The translations under genes and the position numbers were made by a program. The notes beneath the pieces were generated by a model. It ran no database searches and was not told where the DNA came from. It saw only the letters and a list, made by a program, of their open reading frames with translations. From Opitutia bacterium (lineage in GTDB: Bacteria > Verrucomicrobiota > Verrucomicrobiae > Opitutales > Opitutaceae), in the NCBI GenBank assembly GCA_947442255.1, contig CANEVO010000003.1, forward strand, positions 1 through 64,000: DNA of 64,000 nucleotides, in the 5' to 3' direction. This document shows positions 26,776-36,206 of the stretch, in pieces; position 1 is the stretch's first letter; every line of letters starts with the position of its first letter.

Positions 26776-27738
26776 ATGAATCCCATCGACCGTCGCAGCT
26801 TTCTTAAAGCCTCCGTGCTCACCGCCGCCGCCCTTTCAATTCCGGCCGAACAACAAGCCGCTCAAGGCGCCGCGCGTGCGGCGAAGGCTTCCCCGGCGAC
26901 GGCAACCGGGATCGTGGATACCAACGTCAATCTTTTCAGCTGGGCATTCCGCAAACTGAAGTACAGCGACACCAAGGCCCTGGTCCAAAAGCTCAGAAAG
27001 CATAACATCATCGAGGCGTGGGCCGGCAATTTCGAAGCGCTGCTCCACAAGGATATGGATGGCGTCAACTCCCGCCTCGCCACGGAATGCCGGGAACATG
27101 GCGAAGGACTGCTGGTTCCATTTGGCAGCACCAATCTCGCCTGGCCGGACTGGGAGGAGGATGTACGGCGCTGTCACGAAGTTCACAAGATGCCGGGAAT
27201 CCGGATCTATCCCGGTTATCAACCTTTCGATCTCAGTCATCCCGGAATGGAGACGTTGGTGAAAATAACGTCGGAACGAGGTTTGATTCTGCAGGTGGTT
27301 TTCGGCATGGAGGATCCCCGCGTTTACCACCCGATCATTCGCGTCGGCAACGTCAGTGCCGGACCGCTGTTGAAGGTGCTGAAGGGTGCGCCCAACGCGA
27401 AAGTCCAGTTGGTCCATTTCAGCGGCTCGATTCGGGGCGAGGACCTCCACCAGTTTATGACGCAGACCAGCGCCGTGATGGACATCTCGCGGTTCGAAGG
27501 TAACGGCGCGGTCGGCAGAATGATTGGGGCCGCCCCGGGGATGACCTCGACCACGCTGGCGACCGGCTCCGGATCGAACGCTGCTCGCGCACCGGTCGAG
27601 CGAATCGTTTTCGGTTCGCACGCGCCCTATTTTCCCGTCGAGACGGCACTGTTGAAACTGATCGAGTCCCCGCTCGACGAGAAACAACTGCACGCCATCA
27701 TGCAGGGCAACGCCCGGCGGTTGCTGCCCCGGGCCTGA
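26776..27738 (+). CDS. Amidohydrolase family protein with Tat-type leader
   Basis: A 320-residue protein starting with a twin-arginine leader (DRRSFLKASVLTAAALSIPA), followed by a TIM-barrel of the amidohydrolase-2 family. The first-strand motif reads VDTNVNLFSW where most members have D-x-H-x-H. The other ligands also differ: VQLVHFSGS and FGSHAPYFP (GSH for GSD). This N-x-N form belongs to a subfamily I know from Planctomycetes and Verrucomicrobia. The metal site, and hence the reaction, is uncertain. The Tat leader implies export with a folded cofactor or metal, unlike its neighbour upstream, which lacks one. It starts 39 bases after paralog A and is probably cotranscribed with it. Confidence 0.83.
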   Translation: MNPIDRRSFLKASVLTAAALSIPAEQQAAQGAARAAKASPATATGIVDTNVNLFSWAFRKLKYSDTKALVQKLRKHNIIEAWAGNFEALLHKDMDGVNSRLATECREHGEGLLVPFGSTNLAWPDWEEDVRRCHEVHKMPGIRIYPGYQPFDLSHPGMETLVKITSERGLILQVVFGMEDPRVYHPIIRVGNVSAGPLLKVLKGAPNAKVQLVHFSGSIRGEDLHQFMTQTSAVMDISRFEGNGAVGRMIGAAPGMTSTTLATGSGSNAARAPVERIVFGSHAPYFPVETALLKLIESPLDEKQLHAIMQGNARRLLPRA

Positions 27739-27751
27739 TTCCGCGATTGGC

Positions 27752-27779
27752 CGTCAGGCCGTGCGACTGCGGCCTGACG
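27752..27779 (+). terminator. Hairpin after the Tat amidohydrolase gene
   Basis: A 10-bp perfect stem CGTCAGGCCG/CGGCCTGACG with an 8-base loop, 14 bases beyond the stop codon. No T-run follows, so its strength is uncertain. Confidence 0.5.
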
Positions 27780-27792
27780 CCAGCAGGAGTCC

Positions 27793-27821
27793 AAAAGCAG
27801 GGCGCCGGCATGCCGGCGCCC
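27793..27821 (-). terminator. Palindromic terminator of the propeller-cytochrome gene
   Basis: The 22-base palindrome GGGCGCCGGCA/TGCCGGCGCCC (27800-27821) begins six bases beyond the minus-strand stop. On that strand it is followed by CTGCTTTTGG, a short T-run. It separates two converging genes and could act both ways. Confidence 0.6.
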
Positions 27822-27826
27822 GAGGA

Positions 27827-29974
27827 TTACGGTCGGGCGGTTTGAGGGCCAAACGTTTTGCGCACGTAGGCGAGTACGTCGTGCAAGGCCTGCGGCGGCA
27901 AAACGTTTCCGAAAGCCGGCATTTGGTTTTTACCCGCCATGATCACCGCCAGCAGGTCAGAGTCGGGCCGGCTGAGCGGGCCAGTGGGAAGCGTGTAATC
28001 GGGCGTGCCGACCTGCTTCGATCCTTTGCCATCGGGCTGGTGGCAGACCATGCAATTCAACTTATAAATCTGTTCGCCACGGCGCGGATCCGCCGGCTGA
28101 AGTTTGACGGCCTTGGCGATCAGCGTCGTCGGAGCCACAACGGTACCCGGGAGCAGGCGGTTGGCCGTGTAGTAAGCCACCGGATTCAACAGCGGGCGCC
28201 CCTTCGTGCTGGCGAGCGGAGCGATCACTTCAATTTCGTAAATGAAGTCTGGCTGCATTTCCTGCAGTTCCAATTCCACGGTCCGCTGATCCTCGCGCAG
28301 TCTCGATGATTTGATGGGAACATCGACTTCGTCCCGCCGCAACGAGCCATCCTGGATGTGGTAGTTGTAGCGGAAGCGCCGGACACGATAGTTGTCACTC
28401 TTGCCCGTGGTGGTCGCCATCGGCTCGGTGAAGGTCAGGGCGAACCCGGGGGTGGCCAGACGCAGGTGCAGAATATCGACTGGGTTTTCACCGGTCCAAA
28501 CAATCCGCTGGATTCCTTCGCCGCCCTCGGTGGACATCCATCCCCGTACCGTCTCGGCAATATAAAGCGCGCCGTCAGGTCCGAAGGCATTGTGCATTCC
28601 GCCGATGCCCAACCCCTGCCCGCGCACGAAGGGAAACGCTGCGCCCTGATAGACTCCCTCGACCTTCTCCAAGTCGACGCGCATCACGAGATTCGTCACG
28701 TCACCAATAAACATCTGACCGGCATAAGGCCCGAATTTTCCGCCCGTGGTGTCCCAAACCGGTTGCCCCGGCGAGCCACCCATCAAGCCGCGCGGAAGGT
28801 AAACCGTGGGCGGCCGGCGCATCTTGACGAGCATGTCATACGTCACCGGCTTGTCCCGGAAATCCGGATGCCATTTCAACCCGTCGGGGTGCCCGTAGAA
28901 GGAACCCGCCTCAATGTGGTGGAGCAGTGAAGTCGGCACCCAGGCTCCGGAAACATCCGTAACGAAAAGCTCATCCTGCGGGCTCACGCCCACGCCCAGC
29001 GGTTGCCGCAAACCGGTCGCCAGCGGCACGAAGGCGCCATCGCGATTTACGCGAAATGCCCAACCTTGATATTGGGCTACCGAGCGATGCGGATCCGCGG
29101 GGATCTTGCCGTTTGGCAGCGGCACCACGAGGGCCTCCTTCAACGGACCACGCACCCAGGGAAAATCCCCGGCCGAAGCCATTCCGAATCCACCGTAGAG
29201 GTTTCCGGCGCGATCGCGGGCGAGACCATAAGAAAATTCATGGTAGTTTCCCGTAATGCCCCACCCGTCCGCCACCGTCTCGTAACGGTCCGCCACGCCG
29301 TCTCCGTTCGTGTCGGCGAGCCGGGTGATTTCCGGCCGCTGCAGCACGAGCACTTCGGAATCACTGGGCGCGACGACGCCGAATCCTTCGTAGAGACCTG
29401 ATGCAAATCGCCGCCACTGCCCGGAGACGGCGGCGCGGATCCAGACTTCGCCCCGCCGGTTGGTCATCACCAAGTTGCCGCCCGGCGAAAAGGCGACGGC
29501 GGAAACCTCCGGGATCATCTGCTGGGGCAAATCGACCGTCTCCACCCGATACGCATAGGGCTTTGCCGCCGACCGCAACTCGATATCCCGCACCACGGGC
29601 TGATCCACCGTGAGCTCAACATTCAGTTTGAGGTCTTCAAACCCCGAAGCGATCACCCAAAGATCGTAGGGTCCGGGAGGAGCATCGAACTGAAAGGCTC
29701 CGTCGGCCCCGGATTTCTTCTGCATCTGGCTGTTCTCGACCGCCGCGAGGCCGGGGCCCTCCAATTTCAACTGGGCGTTGGCCACCGGCTGACCGTTCCC
29801 GGCGGCACGAAGGATCCCTGAAATCCGCCCTTGCGGTCCCGCTCCCGCCCCGCGCTTCGGCGCCTGGGAGTAGCCTTCAGGTGCCGTTAAAAAAACTGCC
29901 GCCAGCGCGAGGCTGATCCCCGCCAGACGAGCGCAGCCGACGAAACGAAAAAAAACAAGTGATGCGTGTCTCAT
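27827..29974 (-). CDS. Exported beta-propeller dehydrogenase-like protein with cytochrome c domain
   Basis: A 715-residue protein. A signal peptide covers about residues 1-36. A CnaB/carboxypeptidase-regulatory-like beta-sandwich follows (about 48-135: ISGILRAAGNGQPVANAQLK). Then comes a beta-propeller of the sorbosone/PQQ-dehydrogenase-like kind (VSAVAFSPGGNLVMTNRRGE, then LADTNGDGVADRYETVADGW, GMHNAFGPDGALYIAE). The C-terminus has a cytochrome c domain with NCMVCHQ (CxxCH, about 640-645) and a distal Met (NQMPAFGN). This suggests oxidation of a sugar or alcohol in the periplasm with electrons passed to heme c. PQQ dependence is not shown. It is followed at 29986 upstream by the ThuA-like gene with an 11-base gap, so both form an operon. 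Confidence 0.87.
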   Translation of the reverse strand: MRHASLVFFRFVGCARLAGISLALAAVFLTAPEGYSQAPKRGAGAGPQGRISGILRAAGNGQPVANAQLKLEGPGLAAVENSQMQKKSGADGAFQFDAPPGPYDLWVIASGFEDLKLNVELTVDQPVVRDIELRSAAKPYAYRVETVDLPQQMIPEVSAVAFSPGGNLVMTNRRGEVWIRAAVSGQWRRFASGLYEGFGVVAPSDSEVLVLQRPEITRLADTNGDGVADRYETVADGWGITGNYHEFSYGLARDRAGNLYGGFGMASAGDFPWVRGPLKEALVVPLPNGKIPADPHRSVAQYQGWAFRVNRDGAFVPLATGLRQPLGVGVSPQDELFVTDVSGAWVPTSLLHHIEAGSFYGHPDGLKWHPDFRDKPVTYDMLVKMRRPPTVYLPRGLMGGSPGQPVWDTTGGKFGPYAGQMFIGDVTNLVMRVDLEKVEGVYQGAAFPFVRGQGLGIGGMHNAFGPDGALYIAETVRGWMSTEGGEGIQRIVWTGENPVDILHLRLATPGFALTFTEPMATTTGKSDNYRVRRFRYNYHIQDGSLRRDEVDVPIKSSRLREDQRTVELELQEMQPDFIYEIEVIAPLASTKGRPLLNPVAYYTANRLLPGTVVAPTTLIAKAVKLQPADPRRGEQIYKLNCMVCHQPDGKGSKQVGTPDYTLPTGPLSRPDSDLLAVIMAGKNQMPAFGNVLPPQALHDVLAYVRKTFGPQTARP

Positions 29975-29985
29975 GGTGCGCGCTG

Positions 29986-31293
29986 TTATTTCTGCCGAAT
30001 TTCAATGGTGAACTCACCGGCCCCGGTTCCCGTATAGCCCATCCGGGACCCATCCTGCTCCAGTCCCTTTGCCGTAATCTCCGCTCCCGGTTGCGGGTCG
30101 GACTTGTACCACAGCGGTTGTGTCCCGGGACCGACGTGAAATTTTCGAATAATTCCCATGCCCGATGCCAAGGGCAGCGTCTCTTCGCGAATTTCGCGGT
30201 CGCCGACCCGGTAAAAAAGTTCCGGATACCGGCCCACCACACTGTATCCCTTGAAATGGAAGGCCGGCTCGCGACCGTCCGCCGTCATCCAAAATAAACC
30301 GCGCGACGTGTCGCGGTAGAAAATTTCCCCGCTCAAGCGGGCCGGTTCGCCCCGCTTGGTGATCCAGCGCGGGCGCAAATCGACGAAGTCGCCGTCGCTC
30401 ATGTGGCTGATGCCACCGCGGACCGGATCGAAAGCAAAGGTGGGGCCACCCGGCATCGTCACGGCAAGGGTGCCAGGATAAGACTCGGGCAGATACGTGC
30501 GCTGCACATAGGCCCGCGCGTCGGGTATCGGCCGCTGCACGGTCCATAGCACACTGTTGGCCAGCATCCGGACGTAACCTTCCTGCCGGAACAGCTCGGG
30601 GCCCGCCGGCACGATGTGGACGATGCGGGCGTTTTGCCACCGCCGCAGCCAGCCCAAGGGGGCCGTCGATTCACCCACGGTGCCTTCGATCGTCATCAAG
30701 GCGTCGCTGGCCAGATCTGCATACAGCGGCATCTCCTGGGAGGTTTCGAGTTTGGTCAAACCGGTGAAAATCGCGTGGGGAAAAAGATTGATGACCCGCA
30801 TCGGCGCGCCGCTGGCAACGGCGCCCTGACGCTTCGCCCCCAGGACGTCGGGCGTGAAGGTGGGCCATGCACTCCAGCGCTCCGTCGCCGCGCGGATGAC
30901 GACCAGTCCCTTGCCCGCGCCGAGAAACTCCCGCAGGATGGCCGCGTCCCCGCGGCTCAGGTCGCCACTGCCGCCGTACAACACGGCCGCATTGGCGGTC
31001 CGCAACTCGGCGAGCGCTGGCATGGTCGCCCCGCCAGCGGGAGGAGCCACTAGGACGACGGATACGCCGGCGTTTTTCTCCAAGGCGAGTTTCAACGCCA
31101 TGAGGCTCTTTCCCGCCTCCACCGCGGCCGGTTCGGCACCCGCGATTAACGCCACCCGCAGCGGTTTGCTTTCGGCGGCCCCACCCGAGGCAGGGCCCAA
31201 GCCCAAGCCTGCGATCAACGCAAACCACCGAAACTGAAACCAAAAACACCCTCGACGCCGGCCCGTGCGGCGCTCGTTCGTTAGTTCATTCAT
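29986..31293 (-). CDS. Exported ThuA-like protein
   Basis: A 435-residue protein. The N-terminus is basic, then hydrophobic (FQFRWFALIAGLGLGPASGG), which fits a signal peptide or anchor. The body is a ThuA-like (trehalose utilisation, class I glutamine-amidotransferase-fold) domain: RVALIAGAEPAAVEAGKSLM, AVLYGGSGDLSRGDAAILREFL, KGLVVIRAATERWSAWPTF. A beta-rich C-terminal part (about 270-435: FHFKGYSVVGRYPELFYRVG) resembles the DUF1080-like or galactose-mutarotase-like domains seen in PVC bacteria. ThuA-like proteins act on 3-keto-sugars in known examples, but no reaction can be assigned here. The gene lies in an operon with the propeller-cytochrome gene. Confidence 0.78.
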   Translation of the reverse strand: MNELTNERRTGRRRGCFWFQFRWFALIAGLGLGPASGGAAESKPLRVALIAGAEPAAVEAGKSLMALKLALEKNAGVSVVLVAPPAGGATMPALAELRTANAAVLYGGSGDLSRGDAAILREFLGAGKGLVVIRAATERWSAWPTFTPDVLGAKRQGAVASGAPMRVINLFPHAIFTGLTKLETSQEMPLYADLASDALMTIEGTVGESTAPLGWLRRWQNARIVHIVPAGPELFRQEGYVRMLANSVLWTVQRPIPDARAYVQRTYLPESYPGTLAVTMPGGPTFAFDPVRGGISHMSDGDFVDLRPRWITKRGEPARLSGEIFYRDTSRGLFWMTADGREPAFHFKGYSVVGRYPELFYRVGDREIREETLPLASGMGIIRKFHVGPGTQPLWYKSDPQPGAEITAKGLEQDGSRMGYTGTGAGEFTIEIRQK

Positions 31294-31682
31294 GGAATTT
31301 GAGAATCTGAAAGCACCTCGATGCTTTCCGAGCGGAGCGTGGTCGGCAATCCGGCAAAAGCAGACATAAGTATAAACGTGAGTGAGTTATTATCTATCGT
31401 TCCACCGGCCTGCCGGCTCGGATACGGGCAACTGCAAGCCTCGATGCCAACCCGGAGTTTCTGAAGTGAAATGATACTGGTCGCAACGAATTCGCAGTCT
31501 ATCGCTGAGCATGCAAATTTGATGGTCAAGCGCGACCGCCGGATCAAACCATCTCAGTGGAAAGGGCTCGTCCCCATGGCGATGGCGTGAAAGCAAACGC
31601 AAAGCCTGACAATGGCGGAGGGCTCCGACCGCAAATCAGCCGGACCCTCTCCCGTGGCGATCAAAACGCGGGCCCACACCGC
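31294..31682. other. Intergenic region, AT-richer
   Basis: About 390 bases between the PVC-type heme gene and the ThuA-like gene, both minus strand. The short reading frames here show no similarity. It includes an AT-richer stretch (31361-31400) with TATACT on the minus strand at 31369-31374 that could be a -10 element for the ThuA operon. No matching -35 was found, so this is not listed as a promoter. Confidence 0.4.
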
Positions 31683-34600
31683 TTACTTCTTCAAAGCGGC
31701 CAGCTCGGCATCCGACCACGATTTCTGCCGGTCCGCTGTTACCGCCCGAATCTCCGCCACCTTGGCCGGTGTCACCATGCCAGTTTTGTTGCCGAACTCA
31801 CGTCGAACGTAGGTGATCGCCGCGGCAATCTGATTGTCGTCGAGATGCTTCAGCGAGGGCATGACCAGGCGGCTGCCCGGGTTTTCCTTACCGTTCAAAA
31901 CGATGCGCACCATCGGCACCTCTCCCTCCTGTACCCAAGGCGAGGCGATGAGCGACGGCGCAAGCGCGATCAATCCCTGTCCGCTCTCCTGATGGCAGGC
32001 CGAGCAGTTCAAGGCGTAGGCCGTCTTACCCTGCTCGAACAGCTGCTGCGCCAGGCGTTCGGTCGGATCGTCCAACTTGCTTTGCTGATATTTGGTCAGC
32101 AAGGAATCGATTTGCTGATTCTTGTGAGCGCGTACCGCCGTTATATTGGACGAACTCAGGACGCCCGGATTGAAGCTTCCTTGGTTTACGCGCTGCAGCA
32201 TGACCAGCGCCCAAGCCGGCTTCTCGCTCAGCATGCGCTGGGCGACGATCTGCAGGCGCGGCCCCAGGTTCGGGTAGACTTCAATGAGCACGTCGGCGGC
32301 GGCCGGCGTGTTGAAGCCATTGATCGTATCCAGCAATTTCCTCCGGCGTTGCTCGTTTTTATCGGTCCGCAAGAGCTCGGAGACCACGGGCAGCGCCTCC
32401 GCCGACCCGGTGGAGGCAAAGAGATCGAGGAGCTCCTGCTGGCCCGCGGCGTTCAACGTCCCGCTCTTCACCATCGCCACGGCTTCCGCCATCGCGGCGG
32501 AGTTGCCGAGCCGCGCGGCCAGGGTCACCAACGGAGCCGTGTGCGGACGGCTCGACCAGTACTGGGCGACGATCTCCTTCAAATTCTGGGGAATGAGATC
32601 GACCGTGCCGCCGGCGAGGCCCGCCGCCATGCCCGCGACGACGAGATTGCTATCCGCATCCGACGGCGCCGCGAGCAGCACCCGGGCACAGGTCTCCAGG
32701 TTCCGGCGCAGATGAGGCGCCCAGCGATCGATCAGCCAGCCCGAGTACACGCCTTGATTCAGCGTATAATACTTGTTCGGGCCCTGATCGGCCGTGTAGC
32801 GCATGCCAATGCGTTCGGCGATATACTTGGAGAAAATCTTCGTCTTCCAAACGGCCGGATCGCGGACGAGCGTCATGAGCTCCTCGCGTCCGGTATCGAG
32901 TTTGTTTTCGATCGCCCACCAGAGCAGCAGCGGAATGTGCCGGTCGGCCACGTCCTCGTCATGATTCAGCAGCTCCCGGATGATCGGAAACGCTTGGCCG
33001 GCGGGCAACCGTTTGGCGCTGCTGGCCAGCTGGCTGCGGACCTCCACAGCGGGTTCCGATTTCGCCAGCGCGACCAGGGCCACTTGGCCCTCGGCATTTA
33101 CGTTGTTCTGATCGCCCAAAAGGCGGACCGACCAGCGGCGCACCTGCTCGTTCGGATGCCGGAGCGTCTGGAGCAGTTGCTTGTTATCCAATTCGCCCCG
33201 CAGATTCAAAACCCACAGCGCCTCCAGCGATCCCTCGTCGTTCTTCGCCAGCATCGCATTGAGCGTCGGGGCGATCGGCTCGGGCCGGTGGGCCAGCAAC
33301 TGGCGGGCGGTCTCACGATACCACCGATTGCGATGCGTCAGCATCGTGATCAGGGCCGGCGTCGAGGCCTTCCGCAGGTCGATCGCTGCGGGCCGCACAT
33401 AATCCTTCGGCGTGATGCGGAAGATACGGCCCGTCGACTTGTCCCACGTGTCCCGGGGATTGAGATGGCTCAGGCGCACGTCGTACCAGTCGGCAATATA
33501 GATGCAGCCGTCCGGGCCCGATTCGATGTCCACCGGACGGAACGCCCGGTCATCCGCCGTGATCAACGCCTCGCGATCGACGGTGCGAAACGTCGAGGTG
33601 TCCTTGAAAACCTCGCTGGCCTGAACGCGGTTCGTCAGCGCCATGCCGACGACCATTTGACCTTCGAGCTTGGGCATGAGGCCGCCCTCGTAAAAAATGA
33701 AGTTCTGCGGGAATCGCTGCGAGTACCCCTGATGCCCCATGTGTTCGAAGAATCCAAAAATGAACGGGTTCATCGCCGGGCCATGCTTGGTCCAACCCTT
33801 GATGTAGGTGGCCCCCTGAGCGTAGTGCAGGCCGCGCGTGGCACCGCCGTTGGTGCCGGAGTAAGCCCGGCCGTATTTGTCGAACTCGAAGCTGACCGTG
33901 TTGCCTCCGCCCTCGGCAAAAACCTCAAATACTTTGGTCCCGGGATGGTATCGCCAGATCCCCTGGCCGAGCAGCCGGACCCCTTGGATCTCCAGATTAG
34001 TGGTGCTGCCTTTCGCGCCGTACAGCCACCCGTCGGGGCCCATGTGCAGGCTGCTTGCGAGCGAGTGCGTATCTTCCAGGCCAAATCCCACGAGATGCAC
34101 TTCCGGGTCACCGTCAGGGATGTCGTCGCCGTTCCGGTCGCGGTAAAAAAGCAAATAGGGCGGTTGCAGCACCCAGACGCCACCATCGCCAAATTCAACA
34201 CTGGTCGCCATGTTCAACCCCTCGACAAAGGTCTTGTGCGTCTCGTATTTGCCGTCGCCATCCTTATCTTCGAGAATCGTGATCTTGTCGGCGCCCCGAA
34301 AATGATTGGGTGGCGGCGGAGAAATACGGTCAAATTCCGCTCGCAGGTATTGATCGTAGGCGGTGACGGTGAGTCCGGCTGGAAAGGGATACTGCAGATA
34401 CTGCACCACCCAAAGTCGCCCCCGAGCATCGAACTTCATGTCGATGGGCTGCCGGATAACCGGTTCGTTGGCCGTTAGCTCGACTGCATAACCCTCGGCC
34501 GGGTGCAGCCGTTTCAAACTTTCCGTCGGCGCGAGCGGCGTGATCTCCTTCGCCAGATCCTGACCGCCCGGCTTGAAGTTTTCCACGAAGCCCTCGATCT

Positions 34601-34709
34601 CGGGCGTGAATCGCGGGCGCTCGGCTATCTGCGAAAAACCGGCGGAAAAACAGCTGATGAAGAGGCCGGTCGACAGGGCGAAGGTAGACGGTAACGTACG
34701 GGGATTCAT
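31683..34709 (-). CDS. PVC-type heme-binding CxxCH protein (propeller, HEAT repeats, cytochrome c)
   Basis: A 1008-residue exported protein of a kind that is almost restricted to Planctomycetes and Verrucomicrobia. Signal peptide about 1-26 (TFALSTGLFISCFSAGFS). The N-terminal propeller (about 50-440) has VIRQPIDMKFDARGRLWVVQ and EDKDGDGKYETHKTFVEGL, GPDGWLYGAKGS and DIESGPDGCIYIADWYD. A run of HEAT-like helices follows (about 450-850). A cytochrome c domain carries NCSACHQ near residue 900, and YVRREFGNKTG is near the end. The family is expected to oxidise a carbohydrate and pass electrons to a respiratory chain, but biochemical evidence for any member is thin. The gene is the likely head of a minus-strand group with the ThuA-like and propeller-cytochrome genes. 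Confidence 0.9.
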   Translation of the reverse strand: MNPRTLPSTFALSTGLFISCFSAGFSQIAERPRFTPEIEGFVENFKPGGQDLAKEITPLAPTESLKRLHPAEGYAVELTANEPVIRQPIDMKFDARGRLWVVQYLQYPFPAGLTVTAYDQYLRAEFDRISPPPPNHFRGADKITILEDKDGDGKYETHKTFVEGLNMATSVEFGDGGVWVLQPPYLLFYRDRNGDDIPDGDPEVHLVGFGLEDTHSLASSLHMGPDGWLYGAKGSTTNLEIQGVRLLGQGIWRYHPGTKVFEVFAEGGGNTVSFEFDKYGRAYSGTNGGATRGLHYAQGATYIKGWTKHGPAMNPFIFGFFEHMGHQGYSQRFPQNFIFYEGGLMPKLEGQMVVGMALTNRVQASEVFKDTSTFRTVDREALITADDRAFRPVDIESGPDGCIYIADWYDVRLSHLNPRDTWDKSTGRIFRITPKDYVRPAAIDLRKASTPALITMLTHRNRWYRETARQLLAHRPEPIAPTLNAMLAKNDEGSLEALWVLNLRGELDNKQLLQTLRHPNEQVRRWSVRLLGDQNNVNAEGQVALVALAKSEPAVEVRSQLASSAKRLPAGQAFPIIRELLNHDEDVADRHIPLLLWWAIENKLDTGREELMTLVRDPAVWKTKIFSKYIAERIGMRYTADQGPNKYYTLNQGVYSGWLIDRWAPHLRRNLETCARVLLAAPSDADSNLVVAGMAAGLAGGTVDLIPQNLKEIVAQYWSSRPHTAPLVTLAARLGNSAAMAEAVAMVKSGTLNAAGQQELLDLFASTGSAEALPVVSELLRTDKNEQRRRKLLDTINGFNTPAAADVLIEVYPNLGPRLQIVAQRMLSEKPAWALVMLQRVNQGSFNPGVLSSSNITAVRAHKNQQIDSLLTKYQQSKLDDPTERLAQQLFEQGKTAYALNCSACHQESGQGLIALAPSLIASPWVQEGEVPMVRIVLNGKENPGSRLVMPSLKHLDDNQIAAAITYVRREFGNKTGMVTPAKVAEIRAVTADRQKSWSDAELAALKK

Positions 34710-35012
34710 GGGTTCAACGTGAAGGATCGGGGAGGCAACTTAGTCAGGACAGTTACGCCGGACGAATGCAGCCGGCACCGACGAACCGCCGTAAACTTCA
34801 CTGCGGACTGCCCTGAGCAAGGAAAAAGCGCCCGCACTTTCGGGTGATGAAGGCCATCAAACCAGTTCGGGGAAAGCTCTCGCACGCGGTGGCGGCGGCC
34901 GGCGACCGCGCGCCGCCTGCGGACGAAACGTCGTGCGCGCCGGTCCGGCCGAATTCGCTGAAAACGCTCGCCCCGCAGACTCGATCAATTGTATTCCTGC
35001 GCCCTTTGTCGC
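34710..35012. other. Divergent intergenic region
   Basis: About 300 bases between the PVC heme gene (minus) and the hydroxyacid dehydrogenase gene (plus). It should carry both promoters. I found no convincing elements or repeats. Confidence 0.35.
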
Positions 35013-35957
35013 ATGAAAATCTACGTTGGATTCGAGGTCCGGGCACAGGAAGCGGAGGCGTTCAGACGGCTCACTGCCGCCGATGACGTCTGGATCGCCA
35101 ATCCCGCTGGAGCCACGGCGGCGGATCGCGCGGCGTTTCTCGAGGCCGAAATCGTGTTCGGCGCCTTCCCCACGGACCTGCTGGTCGCCGCCACGCGCCT
35201 GCGCTGGGTCCAGTTTTCCTCTGTCGGCATCGATTTCCATCGCAATGCCGAATGGGCCAAAGTGGCCGGCCGCGTCGTCTGCACCAATCTGCGCGGCGCC
35301 TTCGCCGAATGCATGGCGCAGACGGTGCTAGGCGCCATTCTGAGCTTCAACCGGGGCCTCGATCAGTTTGTCCGCCTGCAGGAACGGCGCGACTGGCAAA
35401 AAGACTATTACCATCCTCGCCTACACATCCTGCAGGGAGCCCACGTGTTGTTGCTGGGCAACGGATCCGTGACGACCCGGGTCCGGGAACTGCTCGCCCA
35501 GTTCGGCTGCACCTTCACCGTCTACGCCCGGACTTCGGGCGACATCCGTTCGGGGGCCGAGCTCGACGCGGCGCTCCCGAAGGCGGACATCGTTTGTGCC
35601 GCCCTGCCCGATACGCCCGAAACCCGGGGCCTCATGAGCGCCGACCGGATCGCCCGATTCAAACCCGGCGCACTTTTTGCGAATGTCGGACGCGGATCCC
35701 TGGTGGACGAGGCGGCCCTGATCGAGGTTCTGCGCTCCGGCCAGCTGCGGGGGGCCATGCTCGACGTCACCCGCAACGAACCGCTGCCACCCGACGATCC
35801 GCTCTGGTCCTGCCCCCGTACGCTTCTCACGCAGCATACCTCGGCCGGTTCGGAATTGGAGTTCATCGATGCGATCAAGTACTTCGGCGAAAACCTCGCC
35901 CGCTATCGCAGCGGCCAGCCGCTGCAAAACGTGATCGACTGGTCGAAGGGTTATTGA
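35013..35957 (+). CDS. D-2-hydroxyacid dehydrogenase family protein
   Basis: A 314-residue NAD-linked oxidoreductase of the D-isomer hydroxyacid dehydrogenase family. The catalytic Arg is in NVGRGSLVDEAAL, the acidic residue in LDVTRNEPLPPDDPLW and the His in LLTQHTSAGS. The dinucleotide loop reads VLLLGNGSVTTRVREL, so the third Gly of GxGxxG is replaced by Thr, as in some GhrA-like members. Reduction of a 2-keto acid or oxidation of a 2-hydroxy acid is expected; the substrate is unknown. ATG 35013 opens MKIYVGFEV, a typical start. The amidohydrolase paralog C follows about 250 bases on. Confidence 0.88.
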   Translation: MKIYVGFEVRAQEAEAFRRLTAADDVWIANPAGATAADRAAFLEAEIVFGAFPTDLLVAATRLRWVQFSSVGIDFHRNAEWAKVAGRVVCTNLRGAFAECMAQTVLGAILSFNRGLDQFVRLQERRDWQKDYYHPRLHILQGAHVLLLGNGSVTTRVRELLAQFGCTFTVYARTSGDIRSGAELDAALPKADIVCAALPDTPETRGLMSADRIARFKPGALFANVGRGSLVDEAALIEVLRSGQLRGAMLDVTRNEPLPPDDPLWSCPRTLLTQHTSAGSELEFIDAIKYFGENLARYRSGQPLQNVIDWSKGY

Positions 35958-36206
35958 ATTCCGCCGGGAATCGAACTAGGAAAACGACTCTCCCCGCCCG
36001 CCGTGCCGCCGGCGGATTCGCCTTAAATTGCCGGGCCGGGAAAGCCGCGGGCCTCCGGGCAGTTTGTCCTTCAACCGTGCCCCGGAGAAGAGCCTTGCCT
36101 TCACCGGAGGGCCTTCGAACGCTCAACGTTCGAGCGTGAAGAGGGATTGTATCCAGCCTGGATATCCACGCTATCACCGCCTCGCTCCGAAAACTCCGAA
36201 AGACTT

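Noticed and set aside
31290..31547. 85-codon minus-strand frame between the ThuA-like and PVC genes
   Set aside because: No similarity, no good ribosome site, ends inside the ThuA-like start.
31557..34478. 973-codon plus-strand frame opposite the PVC-type heme gene
   Set aside because: Arg/His/Gln-rich composition of an antisense frame. The minus-strand gene has signal peptide, propeller and CxxCH.
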